Assembly (NCBI RefSeq): GCF_023065955.2
Contig: NW_026622808.1
Span: forward strand, 31,136,475 to 31,200,474
DNA from: Ursus arctos
Taxonomy: Eukaryota > Chordata > Mammalia > Carnivora > Ursidae
DNA length: 64,000 bases
Direction of reading: 5' to 3'
Part shown: positions 11,505-23,500 of the stretch, in pieces
How positions within the stretch are numbered: the first letter of the stretch is position 1
Layout: every line of letters begins with the position of its first letter
The notes under the pieces: generated by a model
Databases searched by the model: none
The model's input: only the letters and a program-made list of their open reading frames with translations
Told to the model about the DNA's origin: nothing
Program-made: the position numbers and the translations under genes

Positions 11505-12290
11505 CCTGTCACTCACAGGGGATGTACCTGTAATTGTAGTGCAACCCCAGAAGCACCATGTGGGGCCAAGGGGGTCCCATTCTATACAGAAGGAGTGAAG
11601 CTAGGGGAAGGAGAGACAGTAGGGCCAAAGGTGTTATTCTAGGAAACGGATTATGTAGGGACTCCTCTGCCGGCTCCTTTGAATCCTGGAGGCTAGTCAC
11701 AGCTCCGTTTTGCAGCTGCGGTTCCATCCACCCGGAATGCCTGCCTCTATAGGTCCTCCCTGTCTTAGGAGGTTTCCTGCTCCTGACCTGTCCCTTTCTG
11801 ACTGTTCCCGCCCATACTGACCTACAGCTGCTTAATCCGGACCCCTTGCTGGTCTCATGCTTGGGGCCTGAGCTGTATCCCGTGGCCAAACTGCTTCTCC
11901 AGCTGCCTGCTTCCCTAGTCCCATGTCCTGAAGCTTGTGTCTTTCCTTGCTCAGAGATGCTATGCTGTAGTCTCCCACACCCCTGGCCTGTTCTGGCTCC
12001 AGCTGCTGTATCCAGATCTAATGATTCCCTTATGGCTGGCCACTACCTCACCATAAGAGACCCCCAAGATGGGCTGTTTCATGCTCCTGCATGTCATTAC
12101 TATAATTGTGTTGGGGCAACTTTCTCCCCGTCCTTGTAGTTGGGATTTTTCAGGGCATGAGCCTTATCCTCAACGCCTCCACCTATGGCCAGGTGACCCC
12201 AAGATGGTCCTCCAGAAACAGGCTCTTTTAAGATATTGGTAAACTTTTCTCTTCCCTTAAAAAAAAAAACCCTGCAAGATCTTGCATTCT
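11505..12290. other. Intergenic, nothing recognised
   Basis: Short chance ORFs on both strands (for example minus 11509-11889) without family similarity or splice context. Confidence 0.5.
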
Positions 12291-12472
12291 CTTTAAAAAT
12301 ATTTTTTTATTGTAGTAAACTGTACCTAACATAAAGCTTACTATTTTAACCATACAAGTTGGCATGAAGTGCATTCACATTGTTTTACAATTATCACCAC
12401 CATCCATCTCTAGAACTATTTCATCACTCCATACTGAAACTCTCTACCCATTAAACACTAACTTTAAATCTT

Positions 12473-12888
12473 TAAAAAAAAAAAAGATTTTATTTATTTG
12501 AGAGAGAGTGCAAGTGCAAGAGAGAGAGCACAAGTAGTGGTGGGGGGGGGAGCAGCAGGGAGAGAGGGAAAAGCAGGTTCCCTGTGGAGCAAGGAGCCTG
12601 AGGTGGGGCTAGATCCCAGGTCCCCGGGATCATGACCTGAGCTGAAGGCAGATTTTTTTTTTTTAAGTTTTTAAAATTTATTTGACAGAAAGAGAGAAAG
12701 AGTGTGTGCACAAGCAGGGGAGAGGGAGAAGGAGAAGGAGACTCCCCACCGAGCAGGGAGTCCGATGCAGGGCTCGATTCCAGGACCCTAGGATCATGAC
12801 CTGAGCCGAGGCAGTTGCTTAACCAACTGAGCCACCCAGGCGTCCCACGAAGGCAGATGCTTAACTGACTGAGCCACCCAGGTGCCCC
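12473..12888 (-). mobile_element. Can-SINE split by a second Can-SINE (outer copy)
   Basis: Outer copy halves are 12473-12653 and 12849-12888, ending gactgagccacccaggtgcccc. The inner insertion is listed separately. Confidence 0.9.
12654..12848 (-). mobile_element. Inner Can-SINE nested in an older one
   Basis: Complete reverse copy with its own duplication gaaggcagat (12644-12653 and 12849-12858), placed within the outer SINE. Confidence 0.92.
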
Positions 12889-13319
12889 AATATTTGTCCT
12901 TTTTGTTCCGTTTTATTTCGCTCAGCATAATGCCTTCAAGTTCATTGATGTCCTAGCAGGTGTTAGAATTCCCTTCCTTTTTACAGCTGAATAATAGCCC
13001 ATGGTATGTATTTGCCACATTTTGTTTATCCACTCATCCATTGATGGGACATTTGGTTTGTTTCCACCTTTTGGCTACTGTGAATAATGCTGTTAGGGAC
13101 ACTGATGTGGTTGCTTTTTCTTTTGCTCTAACTCCAGGTGGCGTGAAGGTAGGCCTTTAACTGAGTCTTGCAAGGTTTGGGGTCAAACGGGGCCCTGTGT
13201 TGTGGGTGAATCCTCTCTTGTGAGCCCAGATACCACATCCCATGTTCTCCTTTACATCTCCTCTCGAATAGCTCAAAGCCATCTATGTCCTCTTGAATGG
13301 CTCATAGCTTAACACAAGA

Positions 13320-13620
13320 CAACCTTAAATTCTGCTCTTCCCATTTTCCCATGTCAGTAAAGGGCCCTGCAGCCACCCAACTGTACCAGCTGGAAACCTG
13401 GAGATCATCTTTGACATTCTCATTCCCCCCACGCTGTGACACTTTTTTCTCCAAAACGTTTCTCAAATCTGCCCACGTTTTACCTCCCTCTGCCCCAACC
13501 CAGCATCACCTATGTTCTGGAAGACTACAAAAAGATTCTCACTGGCTTCCCAGCTTCCACTTTTGCCCTCACGATCTCCAAACCATTCTCCGTCTTATTT
13601 CTAAAGACAGGTAATACATA
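13320..13620 (+). mobile_element. Possible L2 fragment
   Basis: ttctcactggcttcccagcttccac and neighbouring text resemble the L2 segment upstream of its 3' end. Divergent. Confidence 0.4.
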
Positions 13621-14205
13621 CATGATTTAAAAATTCCAGCTCTACCCGTCACCCCTCTAGAGGCAACTTCTCTGTTTTGTGGTCCCCTTCCAGTCTGGGC
13701 ATCCCAGGTACTCAGGTGGCCATACATATTCACCGCCGCCTGTCTACCCACATGGCTCTGGGCTTTAACACTCCACCAAGGCATTCTTTTCCCATCCTAA
13801 GTGGACAGACACCTCAGTCTCTCAGGCAGTCTGCGGCTTTTCAGGCTGGACCAAGTGTACCAGTCTCTAACTAGTCATTTCTTTGTCCCAAAGCTCTGCA
13901 ACTTGGGATAAAACCCTTCGCTCTCTTCTTAGCTGCATCTCCCACCTGGCCAAGGGGTCCCTCCCTCAGGGCTCAGTTTCCAAGTCACCTCTTTGGGGCG
14001 GCCCACCCGTCACGTTATCTCTATCACAGCACCTGCCCCTGTCCTCTATGTCCCTCGGCTCTACTTGGGGCTACAAACTTATGGCTGAACTAACACCCTC
14101 CCCGCCCCGAGACAGGAGCGCCGAGCCCAAAGCCAGGCCCGCAGGTCCGCCTGGCCACAGAGGAGGAAACCATCTTGTGAGGGCTTCGCAGCTAAGCGAA
14201 AGAAG

Positions 14206-14232
14206 ACTATCACTCCCAGAAACCCTTTCGCG
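14206..14232 (+). promoter_or_regulatory. ZNF143/THAP11-type (SBS) element, distal copy
   Basis: Resembles the long STAF/ZNF143 consensus (ACTACA..TCCCAGAATGC..GCG): it carries the CTCCCAGAA core with GCG at the 3' end. About 240 bp upstream of the start codon. Confidence 0.6.
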
Positions 14233-14328
14233 GGGGGCTGGAAATTCGCTCTCCACGCCCTGTCTGCGGAGGAGACTGAGCATGCGCAACGGCAGCAGCG
14301 CTTAGCCCGAAAAGCTGCGCGGGCGGGG

Positions 14329-14353
14329 ACTGCATCTCCCAGCAGGCCCTGCG
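14329..14353 (+). promoter_or_regulatory. ZNF143/THAP11-type (SBS) element, proximal copy
   Basis: ACTGCATCTCCCAGCAGGCC followed by CTGCG, a close match to the long ZNF143/STAF element. About 50 bp upstream of the inferred start site. Confidence 0.75.
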
Positions 14354-14471
14354 TGCAATTTTCATCCCCGCGTGACGAGTGACTTCCGGCGCGGAGGGGC
14401 GGGGCTCGCGGCTGAGGCAGCTGCTGGGGCAGCTAGGGGAGCGGCCGGGTGGCCGGCGGGCGCCAGCCGCC

Positions 14472-14555
14472 ATGGAGGCCGTGCCCCGCATGCCCATGAT
14501 CTGGCTGGACCTGAAGGAGGCCGGTGACTTCCTCTTCCAGCCGGCCGTGAAGAAG
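14472..14555 (+). CDS. PTPN23: PTPN23 coding exon 1
   Basis: Encodes residues 1-28, beginning [18 protein letters not shown], the start of the Bro1 domain. Donor gtaagt. The exon sits inside the promoter CpG island. Confidence 0.96.
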
Positions 14556-17500
14556 GTAAGTGCTTCCCCCACAGCCCCCACCTCTCCCGCGTAGCGCCGT
14601 CTGCCCGCGCGTGACGCCCCCTGTGCGTCCATCATCTCCCTAGGCCTTGGTCGAGTGAGGCCAGGAGGGGCCTCCGCTGGATTTCCTCAGCCTGGCCCAC
14701 CCCCCGCAGGCATTCCTGTCCCCTCCTCGCCCGCTCGGGGCTAGCACCCACAGTCTCGTCGAAACCCGCTTCCCGACTTCTGCTCCGGGCCATCCACAGT
14801 TCCCACCGAGGCAGCGCACTTCCTCGGGTGTGACGCTCGGGACCTGGTTCTGCTCCGCCCCTCCTCCTCCTCCTCCACGCCCGGACCGCCCCGCGGGGGG
14901 GGTGGGCGGCCCTGGCCGTCTCGTTGACCTGTGCCCTAAGTGTGCGGTCGGTCCAGGATCCTCCCGGGACGGACGCCGCGGATGTGGTTCAGCGTGTGTG
15001 TTTTAAAGGTGGGAGCCAGAGGAGTGCCTGACCTCTGCGATTGGGGTCTCTCAGACAGTTGGTGCAGTTCTCCCTGGTCTCTTAAGAAGAACCATATTCG
15101 GGAGCCCCCTAGGATCCAAAGATATAGTGCCTTGATATTTGTGGACTGCTTTTCTTAACCGCTTGGAGGGGCTAAACAGTGTTGTAGTTCCTGGAGAAAC
15201 CTTAGCAGTTGTTGTGTTGAACCTTCAGTTGAACGGGGGAGACAGGCTGGTCTGGTGGTGGTGGAGGCAAGAGACCTCTGGCGAGATCAGGTGGGGCTGG
15301 CTCGGAGAGGGGCCAGGTGTGTTGAATGAGCATCAGGTGCCCTCTGAGACATCAGCCTTGGGGAGGGCCACCTAGTAGCATTGGGTCAGAGCAGGAGTGA
15401 ACAGGAGCAACCAGGTTGTTGCAGGTTGGCATCCTTGTGGTTTTAGCAGAGCAACTGCCAAAGTCAGTCCCAGGTATTCGAGACGGTGCACCACTCAGCA
15501 AGGTACTCAAGAAAAGGGGTAGGAGAAAGTAGGTTTGAAAATGGTTCCTCCAAGCTGTCTCCCTCCCTCTCTACACTGCCAGGGCCTTAGTTCAGACACT
15601 AACAATTTGTATTCCTTTGATTCCGTCATTAAACTAAACCTCTTTGGGCATTTGTTTCCTCATTTGTAAAGAGAGGAAATTAGATTAATCTAAAACTTGA
15701 GAGTTTTGTTACCTTTTCCCCAGACTTTGGTCTTCTATCTGCTCTTCCATGCAAGCTCAGTTAGATGAATTTTTCTAAAACACAACAAAACTCCCTTGTT
15801 TTCAAGTTCAGCCCTAACCCATATAGAGTTCTCCCTGACCAACCCCAGCCCTTTCAGTATTTTTGAGGGCCCAGTGTATGCTTGATCTGTGTATTTCTGA
15901 TACAGATTCTGTTCATAGTCAGCCATTTGCTGTTCTCCTAACATTGTATGTTTGCTCTTCTGTGCCTTTGGTTGTGGAATTTCTTCCATCCAGAAGTGCT
16001 CTCTTCTTTGTCCTGTGGGATGGGGATGGGGCCCTTCTGTATATTGGTTCTGTCCATCTTTTCAAGGTACAGTTCTTTCTCTTCCAGAAGCATTCTTTAA
16101 TCCTTTCATCTGGGTTAATCTTTCTCTCCTCTGAATCCCTTTTTCCATTCTTTTCCTGGTGTTAGTATGTGTGCTATGTTTTAACCCCCCTATTCAATTC
16201 TAAGTGACCTGAGAAGCATCTCCCTGCCCTCGAAGCTTAGCAGGGGTCCCTCTACATAGTTGGCATTCAGGAAAATGTTTCTCAAATGACTGAATGACAT
16301 TTGAGAGGGAATTTAGACATGGTGACCATAAATTTATGGAAATCCAGTGGATAAAATCTTAGCCCAGAAATCCTAGGAAATACTTTGTTTGAACTTAGCC
16401 TTTGATACTCTGGTCACCCTTACCAAACCAACAGGGTTTTATGTGAGTAATGACTTCTCTGGAAGCCTCTCTGAGCCTCCATGAGAGTAGGTGCTCATTA
16501 GCCATTTAGCCTGAGGTGGTATCAAATCCTGAAGAAACTGCTCACTTCCTAGACATCAGCTCTTTTTCTTTGTTTCCTCTTCTTTGGGATTGGGGAAGAT
16601 ATTGCCACTTACTTGGTAGGTTAAGACTGTGGCATGTATTTGCATGAACCCACTGAAAAGGAATAGCAACCTGTGGGTGGGCGGGGCTTGTGAATGGCCA
16701 ACTCCGTCAGAGTACCCTGGAACTCTTCTGCAGGAGACTGCAGAAGCCACTTCATCCTGGGAACTCTTCCTGACCCGAACGCCTCTCCCCAACCCTAGAG
16801 CCCCGACTCTGCCCCTCATACCCTTGTCCTCTTCTACCCTTTCTTTCAGCCATGGGACCCTTCACCAGTGATTTGGAGCTGAGAGGTAGAATTTAGTTTA
16901 CTGGGGTAAAAATTCGTTCTGTTGAGGTCAATCTGTTGAGCACTGTTACCTTGATAACACAAATGAATAAGAGACATTCTTTTTTTTCTTTCATGGAGTT
17001 CAATTTAGTAGAGGAAATTTAAAAATTAAATGGTGGTATCAGTGGAAGAGTATGTGTACAGAAGTACCAGCCTAAGGAGGGGCCATTAGAGAAGGCTTGG
17101 TGGGCTTTGAAGGATGAGTAGGAGTTTTCCAGATAGCTAAAGGGTTTGTTTCTTTGTAAAGCCTGGGCTGTTGAAAAGACCTTTCGTAATGGTTAGTATT
17201 GGTTTTCACTCCTGATGGACGTGCCTTCAGTTATGGAGTAACGTGAAATAAGAGCCAGGAGAACAGCAAGCCAGTTTGGAACTGCAGTGCCAAGCTTTAG
17301 GTTGGGATACCGGGGCCCACATGTTTTCTGGTGGGAAAATGCTGCTGGCTCTGTACTCTCTTACCTGTGCTTTGGAGCCCAAAGTGCTGACTCACTGGAA
17401 GCTGATGAAGGCTGACTTGTGCTCTTCATCACCGAGCGATTTGGTGACAGGTGTTGGTATTTGAAGTTGTTGCCTCTTCTCCCAAACACCTGCCCTTAAT

Positions 17501-20500
17501 CAACTGCACTAGAGCTTAAGTCAGGCTCACTTAGACTTAGCTGTTAACATCCATCTCTGATTCATTTATTGAACAAATCGTTATTGAGTGACTGTAGGTG
17601 CCTGCCCTGGAAACTCAGGGCTGTATGTAATGACAAAAATCCCTGCTTTCATGGAGCTTATCTTCTGATGATCCACATGGTAACCCTTCCTCAAGGGCAG
17701 ATGTATCATGTGGTAGCCACCCTGCTAACTTGAGCGGCTTCTGGGCCTCTCCCCTCCTCCCACTCTGGCTGGATTGATCTCTAAATCGCCACCTTTCCAC
17801 CAGGTTCCTCCAGAGAAACTGCCTGCTATTCAAGGCCTGCCACGACTTGGCTTCAGCCTGCCTCTCTCTAATTCATTCCCCCAGGCCTCTCCTATAGGAA
17901 CTGCCAGCCTCTTTTCCTTCCGCATCTGGCCTTTGTTCTTTCTCTGGTCCTTCCTGGAATTCCTTTCTTCCCTTTCATTACTCAGGTTGAACCGTACGTC
18001 CTCAGGGCCCCTTTAGCTGCCTGGCTGTTGTACCCCACTCCTCCAAATTCAGACAGGTCCTAGCACTCAGTTGACTTGCGCAACAGTGCGCACACTCTTA
18101 CTACCTCTTCTTATGGTTCATCTTATTTACTTGTGGGTAAAGTCTGGTTTTTAGGTTTGTGGAATTTCTCTCCCTCTTCTCAGTTTCCCATGGGATAGCT
18201 TACTCCTTTGAAACACTTGCCATTTGCACAGAAAAGAAAATAAGACGACCAGAGGCCTAAAAGGGGACCCTGCCTCCTCAGCAGTGAGGAGCATGGGACA
18301 CTCCCATTACCTCTGGTGGTGACCTGTCTTTTCTCTTATCAGAGGTTTGGAGTCACTGAACCTGTCCGCCCAGTTGTGTTTTACAGCAGAATAGCTTCAG
18401 GAGCAGATGACGTGCATTGTCCAGTTCATTCTCTCTGACTTTAGTCGCATACACCAAAAACCAGTATCCATTTCATTCCAGATTCTTTCCTTTACTCGGG
18501 AAGTAATAAATACTTGTGTGTGGAGAGTGCTTCACAAGTGTTGGTTGAATGACCTAGTCTAGTTCTAGCACCCGCCAAGAGATGTAACTTGAGTTGTCCT
18601 TACTGGTGTTGTTTAGAAGAGATGTCGGAGAGATTCCTTGAGTGTAGGGCTAGGTGTTAGACTAGCAAGGATGAAGGTCTGTTCTCATCCTCAGTGCTCT
18701 TGGCCTGTAATTTCGTTTTAGGCTTGCTGACATCAAGGGGCAGTAAAACTTCTTTCTTTGAATAAAATTAATCTCATTTGAAGTTCAGTATTAAAGCATA
18801 TATTGTATTTATTAGCAGTTCTGTATTTGGGACTTAGTTTTATGTGTGTTTCCACGGACCAGCCCAAGGAATGCCTCATATTTGAGTAAATCCTGCAAGT
18901 GGGGAAGAAAGAAATAAGTGTATGGTGAACAAAGGTAATGTTCACACATGTGATGCCTTTTATTCTTTTTTTCTTAGATTACTGCTTTAATTAGCACCGT
19001 GAAATTCCAAGGTGTTATACCAAATTAAGAGCAAAAACTAAACACCCCCACCACCTGGTGGCAGGGGGGGGCACATACACAGAAGCATGAGAACGTGTTA
19101 ATAGAAAAGAAATGGAATATCCCTGGGTCAGGAAACCTGGCTTAGGGTTCTAGCACTGCCATTGCTAATCTCTGGTTTCCCTTTTTCCAATCTGTAAAAA
19201 AAAAAAAATGGCAGGACCCAGGATCACTGTTTCCAGTGATCTCATCTACCTAAAAAATTTCATGCCATTTGTTGCTCCGTAAAAGAGAAGAGTAGTAGCA
19301 TGGAAATAGCATAGACATTGGAATCAGGCAGACCTTGGTTTAGGTCCCATCTTTTCCACTTAATTGCTAAGTGACTTTCAGCTGCTACAAATGATTATAT
19401 AACTAATCTGGTCGTCATTTTTCTCACCTGTAACATGGAAATCATATACCTCATCAGCTTGTGAGAATCAAGAATTAATGCGTGTGAGTCCGTATTAGAG
19501 GTCTTGACATCATATTGATATTTCTCTCTGGAAATGGCCTTTCCATTCTCTTACTATTTTGCACTTGTAACTCCTTCCTTTTCTTTTTTATCCCCCCCCA
19601 CCCCACCCCCGCAGTGGCTCTGATCCTGGACACGTTCCCAATTAACATAGACCTGTCCATAGGTCTTACTGTTTCCTCAGAAAAGGATTGCCAGCTACTC
19701 CAGAGCCTGCCCAGGCTCTGGAGGTTCTCTGGCCCTCTCAGCCCTAACTGGCTTTTGGTTGTGTAGGTGCACTGGGGTCCTGTCGTTGCCTTCTAGTTCT
19801 TGCTCCTGGTCTGCGATCGCAGAGTCCAAGGACTTCCTGCTGCTGAGCCTTCCTTCTCAGGCTCTGTCGGGAGCTTCAGATCCTGACCAGACTCCATTCT
19901 GCAGCTCTAAAGAGTTTGATTTCACCGTGTTTGTGTGTTCTTTCTTTGTGTGTGTGTGCGCGCGCATATGCATATATCTCATGAAGCTTTGAAAGGAAGT
20001 TGTACACATCTCAGCACATCCTAAGAGTAAGGACATTCTCCTATGTAACCATATTATCATCACACATAAGAAAATTGACAAAAACTTTCTACTATAATTT
20101 ATATTAAAATTTCACCTATTGTCCCCAAAGCATTGTTTTTAAAGATTTTATTTTTAAGTAATCTCTACACCCAATGTGGGGCTCGAACTCAACGACCCTG
20201 AAGTCGAGTCACATGTTCTACCCACTGAGCCAGCGAGGCACCCCCCAAAATATTTTTGACTTTTTCCCCCCAAATTCAGTTTCAGTCAAGGTTCCCATAT
20301 TGTATTTAGTTCTGTTTCTTTAATCTTTTAAAATCTAGACTAGTCTCCTGTTCAGCCCCACCCCCATGACATTGATTTTTTTTTTCAGAGACTGGGTTAA
20401 CTGTTGGTCCCATCTTTTGAATTTTCTTGAGTGTCTCCTTTTAGTATTTTCAGTTTGTTCATCCATCCTCTGCATTTCCTGTAAATGGAACCATTTGCTG

Positions 20501-23500
20501 AGTATCTAACACATCTAATAAGGCCCCTACCATTCCCGATGCACTTATTGCTTGGTGTGGGTTGGGGGGGTGTCACTGCCATGACCCTGCCACTGTGCCA
20601 GGCACGGTCTGGTGAAGGCATGTTTAGAATGTAGGGAGAGCAGCGGCTAAAGTTCAAGGAAGTGACATTTCATCTGAGTCTTTTTTTTTGTTTTAAGATT
20701 TTATTTATTTATTTGACAGAGAGATACAGTGAGAGAGGGAACACAAACAAGGGGAGTGGGAGAGGGAGAAGCAGGCTTCCCGCTGAGCAGGGAGCCCTAT
20801 GCGGGGCTCGATCCCAGGACCCTGGGATTATGACCTGAGCCGAAGGCAGACGCCTAACCAACTGAGCCCCCCAGGCGCCCCTCATCTGAGTCTTAATAGA
20901 GAAGAGGGGACAACATGTGAACAAGCACTGAGACCTGAGAGCAGCAATTCCACAGGACTGTTGGCTGGGGCCCCTGGGAGTTGCTAGAAGAGAGTCCTTG
21001 AAGGCTGTTGGGAGCAATTGTGAAGGGCCGTGAACTCTGTGCCTAGAGTACCTTTGGTTTTGGAGGCTTCTGGGAGCCATTGTTGCACATCCTTTTCAGA
21101 TTACAATTTTTCTCTTTAGATTGCAACTCATTTCTCATAATCTCACTATCCTGAGGAAAGTGTGTTTGGGTTTATTTTTTTCCCCAGGTGTGTGTGTGTT
21201 TCAGAAGGCTTTGAAGTTAGGAGTGACGGTGGATTTTGCTGTCTGGTCTCTAGGTAAGGGGTAAATTTGAAGGGGTGACAAGAGGCTAGAGAAGAGAGCT
21301 CATGGACACATGGGACTTGCAGGAAGTAAAACCAACAGAAGAGGGTCAGGGTTGGTGGTTTGGGAAAGTAACTGGTTGATGCTGAACTAAGCTCAGCAGG
21401 CGCCTCCCCTCTGCCTGTCCCTCCTCTCCCTTTCCCTGCCTGGGCAGGTAGGAGCTGCCACATGGCCTTCCGGGTTCCCTTGTGGCTAATGCCCCAGCTG
21501 TGTGGCATAGGTTCTAGGAAGGGACCTCAGAACAGGTGAGTGGGCCACAGACATGGCGTGAGTGTGCTACTGGACGGAGCAGGCGACCTCTTTTCAGACT
21601 TTTTAGCTTCCTTCTCTGCTTCACAAACCTTGGTTAAGGCCTTAGGGAACCTGTGAGGTGGGCATCAGTGCCCGTAGCGTTTGCGGAATGGGTCCATCTG
21701 GCTCCCCCAGATTGCTACCTTAGGCAGCAGGAACCGCAACAGGGGCAGTTCAGCGGTCTTAGTCTGTTGATCCTGGATGAACAAGGGGTCTTTTGGTCCA
21801 GGCTGTGCCTCTAGACTGATGAGTGTGCTCATTTCTGAGAGAGTCAGCTCCTGAGGTGGTGAGTGCTTTTGTGGCCAGGCGTGCCAGTCCCCTCTCTGAT
21901 GTGGGCACTGACTTTTCCCTCTCCTGTCTGGAACATTCCCGTCACACACCTGTGGGCCTTTCTCCAAGGTGAGGATGATATAAATCATTTATACTGTGGT
22001 GCCCTTTCCTAGCCAGTAGGGCTGGCGGAGAAGGCTTTGCTCTCCCACTCTTGTGTGGTATCTCTTGTCTGCATTTGTTGTTGGGTTAGGATTATGGTTG
22101 TGATTCCAGAACACAGCAAGGTCCAGTCCTTGAGGGAGGCTTGAATCTGTGGCCTGTTTTGGGATGCTCAGTAGGATCCCATTTCAGCCAGCTAAGTTCC
22201 CCAGCATCCAGAGCTGCCAGAGTCCTGAACTTGACAGAAAGGGCTGCAGCCTCATGAAGACCAGCCAGCGTGTTCACGTAGGGCCAGCCGGTCGTATTTT
22301 CCATTTTGCTCAAAGGTAGAGCCTCCCATGGTCAGCATCTTAGTGCTACCCCGTGATTGAGGTAGAGCTCCCAGTGGTCCAGCAGATACGCTGGTAGTGG
22401 ATCTAGCCTGGTGACTGCCAAGGCCTCAGGGCAGGAGTGAGAGCAGGGGAGTGTTCTGTATTCGTGGTTTACGTTGTTCTCTGTCTCTCTCTCCCTCTCT
22501 CTAGTTTGTCCTAAAGAATTACGGAGAGAACCCAGAAGCCTACAATGAGGAACTGAAGAAGCTGGAGTTGCTCAGACAGGTAGGAGGATAGTCTTTTTAT
22601 GCGCTTGTGAACAGGACAGGTTTGGTGGGGGGTGAAGAAACCACCTGGAACTGTGTTCTTGTTTTAATTTAATATTTTTTCCTCTTTAAAAGCAAAGTTA
22701 ATGATAGAAAAGTTTGAAAATGCTAAAAAGCCACAAAAAAAAATCCTTCTCACAAATTTTTGTATGTATATTTTGTAATTTTATATATGATTGACCCTTG
22801 AACAACACGGGTTTGAATGTGTGGGTCCACTTCTATGCAGGTTTTGTATAGTACGGTACTGTAAATGTATTTTCCTTATGATTTCTTTAACATTTCCTTT
22901 TCTCTAGCTTACTTTATTATAAGAATACAATGTATAATACATATAACATACAAAATGTGTGTTGATTGACTATGTTACCAGTGAGGCTTCTGGCCAACAG
23001 TTGGCTATTAGTAGTTCAGTTTTTGGGAAGTCAGAAATTATAGTGGATTTTTGGCTGTGCGGGGGGTCAGCACCCTTAACCCCACACTGTTCAGGGTCGA
23101 CTGTGGATACTGTATAAAAACACAGTAGGACCCTACACCGCCTGTATAGTTTACGTAGTCGGCTTTTTCATTTAACGTGTTGTGGATTTGTTTCTGTATC
23201 CATGAACACAGAACCATAGTATTTTTAACGTCCTGTGATCATTCCATTGCACTGTGATTTAATCAGTCTGGTCTCAGAGAACGTTAGGTTATTTCAGTTT
23301 TCACCGTTGTCAGTCTGATCCGTGTCTGCATCCTTGGGCACTTCTGGTTGTTTCTGTAGGAACTAGTGGGTGAACAGGAGACGCTTGCTTTCATTCCCAC
23401 CCCCGGCACGGTACATGCCTACTGCTGCTGTTACCATGCAGTGCTGGCAGTCTGGTAGGTGAAAAGGGTATTGAGTTCTAATTTTCAGTTTTTGGTTAAT

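Larger units (their letters stand above)
12300..13110 (-). mobile_element. L1M-type remnant, interrupted by nested SINEs
   Basis: Antisense L1 3' phrases: acataaagcttactattttaaccat, attatcaccaccatccatctc, ctgaataatagcccatggtatg, ttttggctactgtgaataatgctg. Interrupted at 12473-12888. Confidence 0.8.
14080..14930 (+). promoter_or_regulatory. PTPN23: PTPN23 CpG-island promoter
   Basis: GC- and CpG-rich interval around exon 1 without an evident TATA box. It holds GC boxes (14319-14328 and 14396-14405), an NRF1-like half site gcatgcgca (14280-14288), an ETS/GABPA-type acttccgg (14382-14389) and two ZNF143-like elements listed separately. I infer transcription starts near 14390-14405, giving a 5' UTR of about 70-80 nt. 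The motif set is typical of housekeeping promoters. Confidence 0.85.
14556..22504 (+). other. PTPN23: PTPN23 intron 1
   Basis: 7.9 kb. The first 370 bp continue the CpG island. Beyond that: an L2 piece (about 17790-18090), MIR (about 19305-19490), and SINEs at 20141-20245 and 20683-20881. No internal gene recognised. Confidence 0.85.

Noticed and set aside
1..14000. Search for KLHL18 (upstream neighbour in human)
   Set aside because: No kelch-repeat coding segment or recognisable KLHL18 3' end. The gene probably lies further upstream.
13883..14305. 140-codon plus-strand ORF running into the PTPN23 promoter
   Set aside because: It overlaps the CpG island, where stops are rare. No Kozak start, no splice context, no recognisable domain.
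14210..14635. Minus-strand 141-codon ORF across PTPN23 exon 1
   Set aside because: Antisense shadow of GC-rich promoter and exon sequence.
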